Below are positions 25,763 through 35,013 of a stretch of 64,000 bases of DNA, one piece after another. Position 1 is the stretch's first letter; the number at the start of each line of letters is the position of its first letter. A program made the translations under genes and the position numbers. The notes under the pieces were generated by a model, which saw only the letters and a program-made list of their open reading frames with translations, did not search any database and had not been told where the DNA came from. The stretch comes from Ectobacillus sp048976805 (GTDB taxonomy: Bacteria; Bacillota; Bacilli; Bacillales; Bacillaceae_G), in the NCBI GenBank assembly GCA_048976805.1, contig JBHGUR010000101.1, positions 85,901 through 149,900 on the forward strand, read 5' to 3'.

Positions 25763-25903
25763 CGTGAAATTGTAATGAATGAATATAATAAAATATTATT
25801 TAAATAATTTTCATATTTCCTCCATATTCTCCTTCTATTCAGCTTGCAAACTATCATAAAAAAATCTAATATTAAAGATATCTTTGCGATAAAAGGTGAG
25901 TGT

Positions 25904-26581
25904 ATGATACAAAATATTGTAAAGGATGTTCTTTCTTATAAGCGGGCGCAATTTGAAGAAAAAATAAATAATCCGCATGTCCTTGCCGGTTCGTTCCAAA
26001 AGCAGCTTCAAGCCGCAGAAGAAACAAAAAATAATTTCGAGAATGTTGCAGGGGTATCGGTACAGCAAAACACGGCGCATGATATAAAGCAGGCAGCAGC
26101 GGAAATAGAGCGCCGCTTCGGGGAACAAAGCATATCTGGAAAAGATAGATGGAACGTTCTTCAAAAATATAATGTTCAATTGATTAATCCGAAATATCGG
26201 AATATGTATATAGATATTATTAGTGAAATGAGTGCGAAATATGGGATTCCGACATCATTAATTCAAAAAATGATTGAAACGGAATCGAATTTTAATTCAA
26301 AGGCGGTGTCGCATGCCGGTGCTCGCGGACTTATGCAGCTTATGCCGGCAAACATAAAAGAGCATGGCGTAACCGATCCGTATGACGCGCGTCAAAACAT
26401 TGAAGCGGGCGTGCAGGAAATAAGCGGTTATTTAAAACGCTATAACGGCGATTTAATGTTGGCGCTCGCCGCTTATAACGCAGGGCCGGGCAATGTGAAA
26501 AAGTACGGGGGCGTTCCTCCGTTTAAAGAAACGCAAAATTACATTAAAAAGATTTTAAATATAGATATACAGCAAGCATAA
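25904..26581 (+). CDS. Lytic transglycosylase (SLT domain) of the flagellar cluster
   Basis: 225 residues from ATG 25904, with AAGGTGAG upstream; the frame opens 20 codons earlier without an RBS. The C-terminal SLT domain (about 105-220) shows the catalytic Glu in IETESNFNSKAVS, then GARGLMQLMP and LALAAYNAGPGNVKKYGG. The N-terminal 100 residues are helical and there is no signal peptide, so it may leave through the flagellar export system. It cuts peptidoglycan, probably to let the rod pass the wall. Confidence 0.85.
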   Translation: MIQNIVKDVLSYKRAQFEEKINNPHVLAGSFQKQLQAAEETKNNFENVAGVSVQQNTAHDIKQAAAEIERRFGEQSISGKDRWNVLQKYNVQLINPKYRNMYIDIISEMSAKYGIPTSLIQKMIETESNFNSKAVSHAGARGLMQLMPANIKEHGVTDPYDARQNIEAGVQEISGYLKRYNGDLMLALAAYNAGPGNVKKYGGVPPFKETQNYIKKILNIDIQQA

Positions 26582-26608
26582 CGGTTCAACCGATAAGGAG
26601 TTGGTCGT

Positions 26609-26836
26609 ATGAAAATAAAAGAAGACATTCCGTTAAATTTGTATTTTGAACTAGGAAGAACGAAAAAAAAAATTGATGATTTGCTCCATTTGACGAAAGG
26701 AACTTTATATCGTCTGGAAAATTCAAAAAAAAATACAGTACGCATTATGCTGGAAAACGAAGAAATTGGGACGGGAAAAATTTTAACCAAGAATGGAAAA
26801 ATGTATATAGAAATAATTAGTCTCAAGGAACAGTAA
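26609..26836 (+). CDS. Small SpoA (FliN-like) domain protein
   Basis: 75 residues that make up little more than one SpoA domain: LNLYFELGRTKKKIDDLLHLTKGTLYRLENSKKNTVRIMLENEEIGTGKI. FliN uses the same fold for the C-ring and for cargo docking. It is encoded 33 bases before fliM. With fliN and fliY it makes three SpoA proteins in one cluster. RBS AAGGAG. Confidence 0.75.
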   Translation: MKIKEDIPLNLYFELGRTKKKIDDLLHLTKGTLYRLENSKKNTVRIMLENEEIGTGKILTKNGKMYIEIISLKEQ

Positions 26837-26869
26837 ATGTGTTACAGTAAGGTGGTAGGGGGATTATAA

Positions 26870-27865
26870 ATGACTGCCGGTGAGAAGTTAAGTCAAGAGC
26901 AAATAGATGCCCTCCTTCGCGCAATGCAAGAAGGAGATGACTTGCCTAACTTTGAAGAAGAGTTGGAAACGCAAGATAAATATCAGGAGTACGATTTTAA
27001 CAGGCCTGAGAAATTCGGATTTGAACATTTGCGCAGTCTGCAAACAATCGCGACAAGCTTTGGAAAAACAATGATACAGTCTTTGGCAGCCCGCATTCGT
27101 CTTCCGATTGAAATGGAATCTTCGACAGTTGAGCAAGTTCCGTTCATGAGCGAATATGTAGAAAAAATGCCAAAGGATTATTATTTGTTTTGTGTCGTCG
27201 ATCTCGGGCTCCCGAATCTTGGCGAGATTGTCATTGAGCTTGATTTGGCATTTGTTATTTATATTCATGAGTGCTGGCTCGGCGGCGATGCGAGAGAGGG
27301 CTTTAAACTGCGCCGCCCGCTTACAATGTTTGAACAGTTAACGCTGGACAATATATTTACGATAATTTGCGATAATTTAAAGCAGTCTTTTGAGGGAGTT
27401 GCGCCGATTCAGCCTAAGCTTGTGGGAACGCATACGGTGCCGGATGCCTTGAAAATTACTTCGGCTGCGGATATTATCGCACTGTTAAATGTAAATATGA
27501 AAACAGATTATTGGGATACAACGTTTCGCCTCGGCATTCCATTTTTATCGATTGAGCAAATTATGGACCAGCTTACTTCTGAACATGTTGTTGAGCATAC
27601 GCTAAATAGCCAAGAAAGATATAAAGAGGAAGTAGAGTATGAGATCAAGAAGGTACCCAAGAAGGTTCATGTTTCAATCGGTGAATTGAAAGTGACAATC
27701 GGTGAATTGATGCATATAGAAGAGGGAGATATTATCCCGCTTAACACGAAAATGACAGAGCCGTTAAAGGGCTATGTTGCCGGAAAGCATAAATTTAATT
27801 GCTTTATTGGAAGAGAAGGAAATAGAAAGGCATTTTTATTTCAGGAATATACGAGCGAGAAGTAG
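26870..27865 (+). CDS. fliM: Flagellar motor switch protein FliM
   Basis: 331 residues. The N-terminus keeps the CheY-P-binding peptide (LSQEQIDALLRAM). The middle CheC-like fold holds the FliM GGxG-type loop as WLGGDAREG (about 136-144) and lacks phosphatase motifs; the C-terminal SpoA domain is KVHVSIGELKVTIGELMHIEEGDIIPL. FliM binds FliG and relays the CheY signal. RBS GGTGGTAGGGGGA. Confidence 0.95.
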   Translation: MTAGEKLSQEQIDALLRAMQEGDDLPNFEEELETQDKYQEYDFNRPEKFGFEHLRSLQTIATSFGKTMIQSLAARIRLPIEMESSTVEQVPFMSEYVEKMPKDYYLFCVVDLGLPNLGEIVIELDLAFVIYIHECWLGGDAREGFKLRRPLTMFEQLTLDNIFTIICDNLKQSFEGVAPIQPKLVGTHTVPDALKITSAADIIALLNVNMKTDYWDTTFRLGIPFLSIEQIMDQLTSEHVVEHTLNSQERYKEEVEYEIKKVPKKVHVSIGELKVTIGELMHIEEGDIIPLNTKMTEPLKGYVAGKHKFNCFIGREGNRKAFLFQEYTSEK

Positions 27866-27917
27866 GAAGCTTTTGCAAAAGGGGAGGAAAGGCTTGCGTA
27901 CATAGCAAGCCGTCATT

Positions 27918-28250
27918 ATGAAGCATAACATTTCAAAAATAGAATTAATGGATTTAACTGCCGTCCCTGATGCGAATGCCGCCGCAGAGAGCGATACAAC
28001 TATTGAAAAGGTATCTGATATCGGCGTTGAGCTGATTGTACGGCTCGGAAAAGCGGCAATTACAGTCGGTGAAGCACAAAAGCTAAAGGTCGGCGACGTT
28101 TTGGAAGTGGAAAAAAATCTCGGCCATAAAGTTGATATTTATTTAGGAGATACGAAAATCGGCATCGGCGAAGCGGTGCTGATTGATGATAATTTCGGAA
28201 TTGTCATTTCCGAAATGAAGCGAAAAAAGAAGCAAACAAATTACGAATAG
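27918..28250 (+). CDS. fliN: Flagellar motor switch protein FliN
   Basis: 110 residues. The SpoA domain (about 33-100) reads VSDIGVELIVRLGKAAITVGEAQKLKVGDVLEVEKNLGHKVDIYLGDTKIGIGEAVLIDDNFGIVI. The 30-residue N-terminal extension is variable, as in other FliN. It lies between fliM and the export gate genes. Confidence 0.94.
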   Translation: MKHNISKIELMDLTAVPDANAAAESDTTIEKVSDIGVELIVRLGKAAITVGEAQKLKVGDVLEVEKNLGHKVDIYLGDTKIGIGEAVLIDDNFGIVISEMKRKKKQTNYE

Positions 28251-28262
28251 AAAGGGGATTAG

Positions 28263-28299
28263 GCGACAAGCTCTTGCTGTAAAGAAAGAGAAATGTCGC
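28263..28299 (+). promoter_or_regulatory. Hairpin in the gap before the fliO-like gene
   Basis: GCGACA (28263-28268) pairs with TGTCGC (28294-28299), and CTCTT (28271-28275) with AAGAG (28286-28290). There is no U-run. It ends 14 bases before the ATG of the next gene, which has no clear Shine-Dalgarno, so it may affect its translation or mRNA stability. Confidence 0.45.
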
Positions 28300-28312
28300 A
28301 TTATTTCTGCCT

Positions 28313-28633
28313 ATGACATATATGATGACTTTATTGCAGATCGCCTTGTTTCTCGGTTTGCTTGGCTACGGCGCTTTTTATATGACGAAAAAGACGAGAA
28401 AGCAGCAGTTGAATAAACAAGGGCAAAACGGAATTATTCAGCTAAAGGACGGCTTATATTTAAACCATCAAACGAGCGCGTTTTTATTTGAAATAGAAGG
28501 AAAGCAAGTTTTTACAGTGTTAAGCCATAACGGCGTTCATTCTCTTGAGCTTCGGGAAACGAATTTTCATAAGGCGTTGGAAAGCACGTTAGAGCAAGCG
28601 GGCCAACAACAAAAAGCGGGTGATCCATCGTGA
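28313..28633 (+). CDS. fliO: FliO-like export gate assembly protein
   Basis: 106 residues. One N-terminal membrane segment (MTLLQIALFLGLLGYGAFYM) and a small basic cytoplasmic domain (GIIQLKDGLYLNHQTSAFLFEIEGKQVFTVL). FliO proteins vary widely; this gene has the FliO topology and sits in the conserved place before fliP, whose GTG start overlaps its stop. ATG 28313 or the ATG at 28322 could start it; neither has a good RBS. Confidence 0.65.
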   Translation: MTYMMTLLQIALFLGLLGYGAFYMTKKTRKQQLNKQGQNGIIQLKDGLYLNHQTSAFLFEIEGKQVFTVLSHNGVHSLELRETNFHKALESTLEQAGQQQKAGDPS

Positions 28634-29376
28634 CCATGCATAAACGGATAATGCTATTATTTTCGCTGTTTTTTATATTTATTTTTGGAAATCACGCTTA
28701 TGCAGCACCAAATGCGGGAACGGAATTTCTTGATTTTTCAAAAGGACTCACCCCGAATTCGAGCGTTCAATTATTTTTCTTTGTGACGCTATTATCATTG
28801 TCTTCCGCGATTGTGTTAATGTTTACGCACTTTACGTATTTTGTGATTGTACTCGGCATGACAAGACAGGGGCTTGGCGTGATGAATTTGCCTCCCAATC
28901 AAGTGTTAATCGGACTGGCGCTATTTTTAACGCTATTTACGATGCAGCCGGTTATTGGCGAGTTAAAAGCAGAGGTGTGGGACCCGATGCAAGAAGGCAA
29001 GCTCACAAGTGCGCAAATTGTGGAAAAAGGCGCGCCGATTATGAAAGCGTATATGACAAAGCACACGTATGAGCATGATTTGAAAATGATGTTAAAGGTG
29101 CGAAAAGAAGCGCTGCCGGACGACCCGCAAAAATTATCATTGTTGACGCTTGTGCCTTCGTTTGCATTAACACAAATTCAAAAAGGGCTGTTAACAGGCA
29201 TGTTTATTTATTTGGCCTTTGTTTTTATTGATTTAATTGTAAGCACGCTGCTCATGTATTTAGGGATGATGATGGTGCCGCCGATGGTGCTAAGCTTGCC
29301 GTTTAAAATTCTCGTGTTTATTTATGTCGGGGGATATACGAAGGTCGTGGATATTATGTTCCGTACAGTTTCATAG
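28630..29376 (+). CDS. fliP: Flagellar export gate protein FliP
   Basis: 248 residues. A cleavable signal peptide (to about residue 28, ending HAYAA), then four membrane segments with the family phrases LTHFTYFVIVLGMTRQGLG-like (here FTHFTYFVIVLGMTRQGLG), PPNQVLIGLALFLTLF, and LGMMMVPPMVLSLPFKILVF. FliP forms the core of the export pore with FliQ and FliR. GTG start overlaps the fliO-like stop; ATG 28636 is an alternative. Confidence 0.95.
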   Translation: MTMHKRIMLLFSLFFIFIFGNHAYAAPNAGTEFLDFSKGLTPNSSVQLFFFVTLLSLSSAIVLMFTHFTYFVIVLGMTRQGLGVMNLPPNQVLIGLALFLTLFTMQPVIGELKAEVWDPMQEGKLTSAQIVEKGAPIMKAYMTKHTYEHDLKMMLKVRKEALPDDPQKLSLLTLVPSFALTQIQKGLLTGMFIYLAFVFIDLIVSTLLMYLGMMMVPPMVLSLPFKILVFIYVGGYTKVVDIMFRTVS

Positions 29377-29439
29377 AATAGCTTAATAGAGATAGGGGGA
29401 AGCTGCCCCTTATCCATGGATGAGGGGTTGCGGCAACGG

Positions 29440-29709
29440 ATGAATACTTCACCAATTATTGATATTTTTCAAACATTTTTCTTTAAAGCTTTTGAAATTT
29501 TGCTTCCAGTTGCGGTTGTCAGCACGGTCGTTGTTGTCCTCATTTCGGTTATTATGGCAATGATGCAAATTCAAGAGCAAACGTTAACGTTTTTTCCGAA
29601 AATGGCCAGCATTATTGTTGTACTCGTTGCCTTCGGACCGTGGATGTTCGATGAGCTGACAGGCATGATAATCGATTTGTTTGACAAGATTCCTATCTTA
29701 TTAAAATAA
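29440..29709 (+). CDS. fliQ: Flagellar export gate protein FliQ
   Basis: 89 residues from ATG 29440, the usual length; an in-frame ATG at 29416 would add eight residues. Two membrane segments (LLPVAVVSTVVVVLISVIMAMM and IIVVLVAFGPWMFDELTGMI) flank the QIQEQTLTFFPKM motif. It packs with FliP and FliR in the export pore. Sixteen bases before fliR. Confidence 0.93.
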   Translation: MNTSPIIDIFQTFFFKAFEILLPVAVVSTVVVVLISVIMAMMQIQEQTLTFFPKMASIIVVLVAFGPWMFDELTGMIIDLFDKIPILLK

Positions 29710-29724
29710 AAGGATGGAACAAAT

Positions 29725-30486
29725 ATGACTATGGAATTATGGATGGCAGCGTTTTTAGCGTTTTGCCGCATCGGTTCGTTTTTGTTTCTCCTTCCCATTT
29801 TTTCCAGCCGGGCGATCCCGGCACTGGCAAAAATGACATTTGGAATGGCACTGGCGTTTTCGGTTGCCGATCGGATTGATATATCGAAGCTGGACGGATT
29901 TTTTCCAATTCTTTCTTATGCGGTGACGCAAATCATTATTGGCGTATCGCTTGCGAAAATTGTAGAGTTTTTGTTTACGATTCCGAAAATGGCCGGACAT
30001 ATTTTAGATATGGATGTCGGTTTATCCCAAGCGACTTTATTTGATGTGAACGCCGGGTCGCAAACGACATTGCTTGCGACAATTTTAGATTTATTTTTCG
30101 TTATTATTTTTATTGCGATGGGCGGTGTTGATTATTTAGTCGCCACTTTGCTGAAATCATTTGAATATACAGAAACAGCAGCGGCGCTATTGCAGGCCAG
30201 CTTTATTAAAAGCATTCTTGCAACATTGCTGTTTGCGATTACATCGGCTGTGCAAATTGCCCTGCCGATTATGGGAAGCCTATTTATCGTGAATTTCGTG
30301 CTTATTATTATCGGGAAACAAACGCCGCAGCTTAATATTTTCATGAACGCGTTTGTCGTAAAAATTACATTTGGCATTTTTATAGTTGGCGCGAGCGTTC
30401 CGATGTTTGCTTACGTATTCAAAAATTTGACGAATACACTGCTTGAGGAATATACGAAAATCTTCAATTTTTTCTTAACAAAATAA
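29725..30486 (+). CDS. fliR: Flagellar export gate protein FliR
   Basis: 253 residues, six predicted membrane segments, starting FLAFCRIGSFLFLLPIFSSRAIPALAKM and including the conserved loop GHILDMDVGLSQATLFD near the middle. It completes the FliPQR core. RBS AAAGGATGGAA before ATG. Confidence 0.93.
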   Translation: MTMELWMAAFLAFCRIGSFLFLLPIFSSRAIPALAKMTFGMALAFSVADRIDISKLDGFFPILSYAVTQIIIGVSLAKIVEFLFTIPKMAGHILDMDVGLSQATLFDVNAGSQTTLLATILDLFFVIIFIAMGGVDYLVATLLKSFEYTETAAALLQASFIKSILATLLFAITSAVQIALPIMGSLFIVNFVLIIIGKQTPQLNIFMNAFVVKITFGIFIVGASVPMFAYVFKNLTNTLLEEYTKIFNFFLTK

Positions 30487-30512
30487 GCGGCGCAGGGGTG
30501 TGAGGCTGAAGT

Positions 30513-31559
30513 ATGGCAAAAGACAATAAAACGGAAAAAGCCACCCCGCAAAAGCGGAAAAAGGCGCGTGAAGAGGGAAACGTAGCAAAAAGCAAGGATT
30601 TGAATACGTTTTTTTCCCTGCTTGTTTTAGCTGTCGTTGTATATATGTTTAGCGATGTGGTTGCGGTGCAAATTGGAAAATCATTTAACAAACTGCTAGA
30701 TTCGATTGACGGTTCAGCCGAGGCAACGCCATTTTTGCTGCTTATGGGTTCATTATTGCTGCAAATTATGGTGCCGATTATCGTTTTGGTATATGTTTTT
30801 CAAATGATAAACTACGTATTTCAGGTACGGTTTTTATTTTCGCCGAAAATTATTAAACCGAAAGCGTCGCGCATTAATCCGAAAAACTATTTTACGAGAT
30901 TGTTTAGCCGAAAGAGCTTTATTGATATTTTTAAATCGATTTTATATGTTGGGCTGTTCGGTTACGTTGCGTATATAGTGTTAAAGCGCAATATCGGCCA
31001 TCTAGTCGCAATGGTTGGCATGAACTGGAATGTGACAGCTTCGAAAATATTTACAGAATTAAAAATTGTTTTCTTTGCCATCTTGATTTTAACGCTCGTG
31101 TTGTCTGTCGCTGATTTTATTTATCAAAAATGGGAGTACGAGCAAGATTTGAAGATGAAAAAAGAAGAGGTAAAGCAGGAGCATAAGGACAATGAAGGGA
31201 GTCCGGAGGTGAAGCAGCGCCAAAAAAGTATTATGTATGCGATAATCCAAGGAGCGGTCGGCAAGAAAATGGAGGATGCGACGTTTATTATTAACAACCC
31301 GACCCATATTTCCGTGGCGCTCCGCTATCGCAAGCATATTGATGCTGCTCCGGTTTTGGTGGCCAAGGGAGAGGAAGAACTGGCACTATATATGCGGACG
31401 TTGGCTAGGGAACGTGACATTCCTATGGTGGAAAATAAACCGCTCGCACGTTCTCTTTATTTTAACGTCGAAGAAGGCGACATTATCCCTGAGGATTTAT
31501 ACGCCGCGGTAATTGAGGTTATGAGATATTTAATTCAAACGAAACAAATTGAGATTTAA
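30513..31559 (+). CDS. flhB: Flagellar export switch protein FlhB
   Basis: 348 residues. The N-terminus shows the family start DNKTEKATPQKRKKAREEGNVAKSKD; four membrane segments follow. The C-terminal domain has the self-cleaving NPTH motif at N262-P263-T264-H265, needed to switch export from hook to filament proteins. The partner FliK is encoded in the same island. 26 bases after fliR. Confidence 0.95.
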   Translation: MAKDNKTEKATPQKRKKAREEGNVAKSKDLNTFFSLLVLAVVVYMFSDVVAVQIGKSFNKLLDSIDGSAEATPFLLLMGSLLLQIMVPIIVLVYVFQMINYVFQVRFLFSPKIIKPKASRINPKNYFTRLFSRKSFIDIFKSILYVGLFGYVAYIVLKRNIGHLVAMVGMNWNVTASKIFTELKIVFFAILILTLVLSVADFIYQKWEYEQDLKMKKEEVKQEHKDNEGSPEVKQRQKSIMYAIIQGAVGKKMEDATFIINNPTHISVALRYRKHIDAAPVLVAKGEEELALYMRTLARERDIPMVENKPLARSLYFNVEEGDIIPEDLYAAVIEVMRYLIQTKQIEI

Positions 31560-31570
31560 ATGAAAATGGA

Positions 31571-33646
31571 GTGGGGGAACGCATCTTGTTTCGGAATTCG
31601 GCTAAAACTTATTTATCTATCTTTTTAGCAATTTCCTTTGTCATTGCTTTGCTCGTTCCGCTGCCGCCGTTTGCGCTTGATATGATTCTTGTTTTTATGC
31701 TCGGCATGACAGTCCTCATTTATATGAGAGCGACGACGATCAAGGAATGGGATGAGCTAAAATCGTTTCCGACGATGCTGCTTTTAATCGGGATTTTCCG
31801 TGTTTCCTTGAATGTTTCGACAACGCGGGCGATTTTAACAAACGGCAATGCCGGCCATGTGATTGAACAGTTTGGACAGTTTGTAGTCGGAGGAAATTTA
31901 TTAATTGGTATTGTTATTTTCCTTGTGCTTATTGTCTTTCAGTTTATTGTCGCCAACGGTGCTTCCCGTACGGCAGAGGTAGCAGCCCGTTTTACACTCG
32001 ATTCCTTGCCGGGGAAGCAGATGGCAATTGACGCCGACTTAAACCAGAGGCTGATTACAGAAGAGGAGGCAAAAGAGCGCCGGAAAAAGTTAAATATGGA
32101 AACGGAATTTTACGGCGCGATGGACGGTGCCGGAAAATTTATTAAAGGCGACGTTATTTTTGGGATTGTCATTTTGATTGTTAATATTACGTTCGGCTTG
32201 ATTGTCGGTATGGTGCAGCAAGGGATGACATTCCAGGACGCTGCTTACCACTATACGATGCTGACAATCGGGGATGGAATTGTAAGTGAAATCGGTTCGT
32301 TATTGCTGGCGATTTCCGCAGGTGTTATTGTAACGCGCGTATTTGACGGCTCTGATGATACGTTAAGCGACAGCATGTATAAAGAACTTATGGCGCATGA
32401 TGTTATTGTTTATGCGCTCGGCGGATTATTTTTAGTAATGGGCGTGTTCACGCCGCTGCCGTTTGTTCCGTTCGCTTTAGTAGGCGGGGGCATCATTTTC
32501 CTTGGCTATCAATATAAAAAGCGCAAAAAACGGGATCAAGAAAAATTAATGCTGCAGGAAATGGAAATGATTCGCGAGGAGGAAAATACGAATCAGGTGG
32601 AAGATTCCTTTGGCGTATTTACAGATAAATATCCAATCATTGTTGAGCTTGGTTTGGATTTGGCAGCGTTAGTGAAACAAAAAATTAACGGGGAAACAGC
32701 ACGCGATAAGGTCGTTTTAATGCGTAAATCGATCATTCATGATTTAGGCATCAACGTGCCGGGCATTAACTTTAAGGATAATACGAGTTTCCGCCCGCGC
32801 GGGAAATACGTTATTAAAATTAAGGGCGCTAAAGTCGCAGAAGGCGTACTAAAGACCGGATATTTATTGGCGCTCAAGACGCCGCATGTGATGGCTGATT
32901 TAGATGCAGAACCGACAAAAGATCCCGTATTCGGGGAAGATGGCTACTGGATTATGGAGCATATGGTACAGGACGCGCAGCTGAAAAATTATCAGGTGCT
33001 GGAGCCGTTAAGCATTTTAATTACACATTTGGATGTTATTATTCGCAAAAACCTGCATGAGCTTATCCAGCGCCAGCATGTGAAGGGTTTGTTGGATTCG
33101 CTTGAACAGGAGCATAGCGTATTGCTTGAAGAAATTAAGAAGAAAGAAATCGACTTGTCTCTCATTCAAAATGTCATTAAGCAGCTTTTGAAAGAAGGCA
33201 TTTCCATCCGCGAGCTGCCAACCATTATGGAAGGGATTATTGACGGCAAGGAGATTTATCAAGGCCATCCTGACAGCGTTACGTCATTTGTACGTGAGAG
33301 CATTGCCAAAGTTATTTGCGAAGGCGCCAAAAATTATGATGGGAAAATTTACGCTGTCTTACTGCGTGACACGATTGAATTGGAAACAGAGGTTGTGAAC
33401 AATTCGTATCAAGGCTATATGTTGAACTGGGATTTAGATCAGGAAATGAAAGTGATCGAACAAATTCAGCATGTATTAAAGAAGGCGAGATTAACAGGAA
33501 AAGAGCCGGTGCTGCTAACAAGAAGAAAGGATTTCCGTTTTGGGCTTGTGCGGATGCTAGAGCGTTATCAAATTGAAATGAAGGCATTATCTGTCGGCGA
33601 ATTGTCGCCGGACATTATGGTTGAGCAAATCGCTTTAATTGAATAG
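31571..33646 (+). CDS. flhA: Flagellar export protein FlhA
   Basis: 691 residues from GTG 31571. An in-frame TTG at 31586 gives the more usual start MFRNSAKTYLS, with the G-run 8 bases before it, so the start is unsure. Eight membrane segments occupy about 1-320, with the FHIPEP-type loop (VANGASRTAEVAARFTLDSLPGKQMAIDADLNQRLI); the large cytoplasmic domain follows (about 350-691) and docks chaperone-substrate complexes. Confidence 0.95.
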   Translation: MGERILFRNSAKTYLSIFLAISFVIALLVPLPPFALDMILVFMLGMTVLIYMRATTIKEWDELKSFPTMLLLIGIFRVSLNVSTTRAILTNGNAGHVIEQFGQFVVGGNLLIGIVIFLVLIVFQFIVANGASRTAEVAARFTLDSLPGKQMAIDADLNQRLITEEEAKERRKKLNMETEFYGAMDGAGKFIKGDVIFGIVILIVNITFGLIVGMVQQGMTFQDAAYHYTMLTIGDGIVSEIGSLLLAISAGVIVTRVFDGSDDTLSDSMYKELMAHDVIVYALGGLFLVMGVFTPLPFVPFALVGGGIIFLGYQYKKRKKRDQEKLMLQEMEMIREEENTNQVEDSFGVFTDKYPIIVELGLDLAALVKQKINGETARDKVVLMRKSIIHDLGINVPGINFKDNTSFRPRGKYVIKIKGAKVAEGVLKTGYLLALKTPHVMADLDAEPTKDPVFGEDGYWIMEHMVQDAQLKNYQVLEPLSILITHLDVIIRKNLHELIQRQHVKGLLDSLEQEHSVLLEEIKKKEIDLSLIQNVIKQLLKEGISIRELPTIMEGIIDGKEIYQGHPDSVTSFVRESIAKVICEGAKNYDGKIYAVLLRDTIELETEVVNNSYQGYMLNWDLDQEMKVIEQIQHVLKKARLTGKEPVLLTRRKDFRFGLVRMLERYQIEMKALSVGELSPDIMVEQIALIE

Positions 33647-33661
33647 AAGCGGAGGGATACG

Positions 33662-34987
33662 ATGGAAGTTGCAAAATTGGAACGTATTGAAATTATTCGC
33701 GCCGCAAATAAAGTAAAGCTGTACGAAAAGCTGTATGAGCAGAGCGAAAATCAGTATTATACGATTCTTGGCGAAAAAGTAAAACGGCCATGGCTGATGC
33801 CGTGGAAAAAAGAATACGAAATGATTGTCAAATTTGTTATGCCCGAAATCATTCCGGACGAACAGCGTGAATCGGCGGCAGAGAAACCGAAGCAGCCGTC
33901 GGAGGAGCAGCAGAAAAAAGAGAAATTGATTGCTATACTAAACGCGCTTGATAAACGAAGAGAGCCGCCAGCTTCCAAGAAGCAAACAAATAAAAATATT
34001 AGCCCGGAAAAAAAGCAGCAGTTTTTGAAAATGCTAGAAGAAGGAGCGCCAACTATAATGCAGAATGTCTCATCAAAAGCTTCGCCTCAGCAGGAAAATG
34101 AACAAATTCAGGCATTAAAGCAGGCGATTGAAGAATTAAATAAAAAGCTGAGTGAAGGAAGCGAGAGAAAGACAGATTCCTTTGTTATTGAAAAATTTGC
34201 GTACCTGTTAAAAGAAAATGATGTGGAAGAGCGCTTGGCGGCTTTTCTTACAGATTGCATGAAAAAACAGTTTGCAGGACGGGAAGTCATTGCGGAGCAT
34301 GAAATTCGCGAATATTTAATCGGGCAGCTTGCCGTTCATTTTAAAACGTCTGCCCCGATTGAAATGGACCGCCATCGAATCATCGCGCTTGTTGGCCCAA
34401 CGGGAGTAGGGAAAACGACAACGCTCGCAAAAATTGGCTGGCAGCTCCGCAAAAAGCACCGCACAGTCGGATTTATTACAACGGATTTGTTTCGCTCCGG
34501 CGCCGTATCCCAGCTGCAGGCGTATGCGGATGCGATGGGCTTTGAAATGAAAACGGCAGATGGGCCATCCGCATTGCGCGAAGCGGTCGATTATTTTAAA
34601 AGTAAGCAAGTAGATCACATTTTAATTGATACAGTCGGAAGAAGCTACATGGATCGCGGTTCTCTCGGAACAGTACTTGATTATTTGCAAGCTTCAAGGC
34701 CAGATTTAACTTGCTTGACAGTTTCCGCTTCGATGAAGAATAAAGATTTGCTTGAGGTGCTCGCAAAGTTTAAAAACACGCCTGTAAATGGCTTGATTAT
34801 TACAAAGTTTGATGAAACATCAAGCATCGGTGAGTTACTTACTATTTCATCGCTTGCGACAGTTCCGATTGTGTTTGTAACAGACGGGCAGGATGTTACA
34901 AAGCATATTTGCGTGCCGAGCCAGCAGCAGCTTGCCGAGCGTGTGCTATCCAAGGATATTGAGTTTCAAGGAGATATTTTTAAATAG
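33662..34987 (+). CDS. flhF: Flagellar placement GTPase FlhF
   Basis: 441 residues. A basic N-terminal region and charged linker (1-165) precede the SRP-type NG domain. Its P-loop GPTGVGKTTTLAKIG is at about 244-258, the ITTDLFRSGAVSQLQAYAD motif follows, then LIDTVGR and ITKFDETSSIGELL. FlhF sets flagellum position and number, normally with the ATPase FlhG; here flgG follows directly and no flhG is present. Confidence 0.93.
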   Translation: MEVAKLERIEIIRAANKVKLYEKLYEQSENQYYTILGEKVKRPWLMPWKKEYEMIVKFVMPEIIPDEQRESAAEKPKQPSEEQQKKEKLIAILNALDKRREPPASKKQTNKNISPEKKQQFLKMLEEGAPTIMQNVSSKASPQQENEQIQALKQAIEELNKKLSEGSERKTDSFVIEKFAYLLKENDVEERLAAFLTDCMKKQFAGREVIAEHEIREYLIGQLAVHFKTSAPIEMDRHRIIALVGPTGVGKTTTLAKIGWQLRKKHRTVGFITTDLFRSGAVSQLQAYADAMGFEMKTADGPSALREAVDYFKSKQVDHILIDTVGRSYMDRGSLGTVLDYLQASRPDLTCLTVSASMKNKDLLEVLAKFKNTPVNGLIITKFDETSSIGELLTISSLATVPIVFVTDGQDVTKHICVPSQQQLAERVLSKDIEFQGDIFK

Positions 34988-35013
34988 TTATCAACAAAGG
35001 TGGTTTGATAGCA

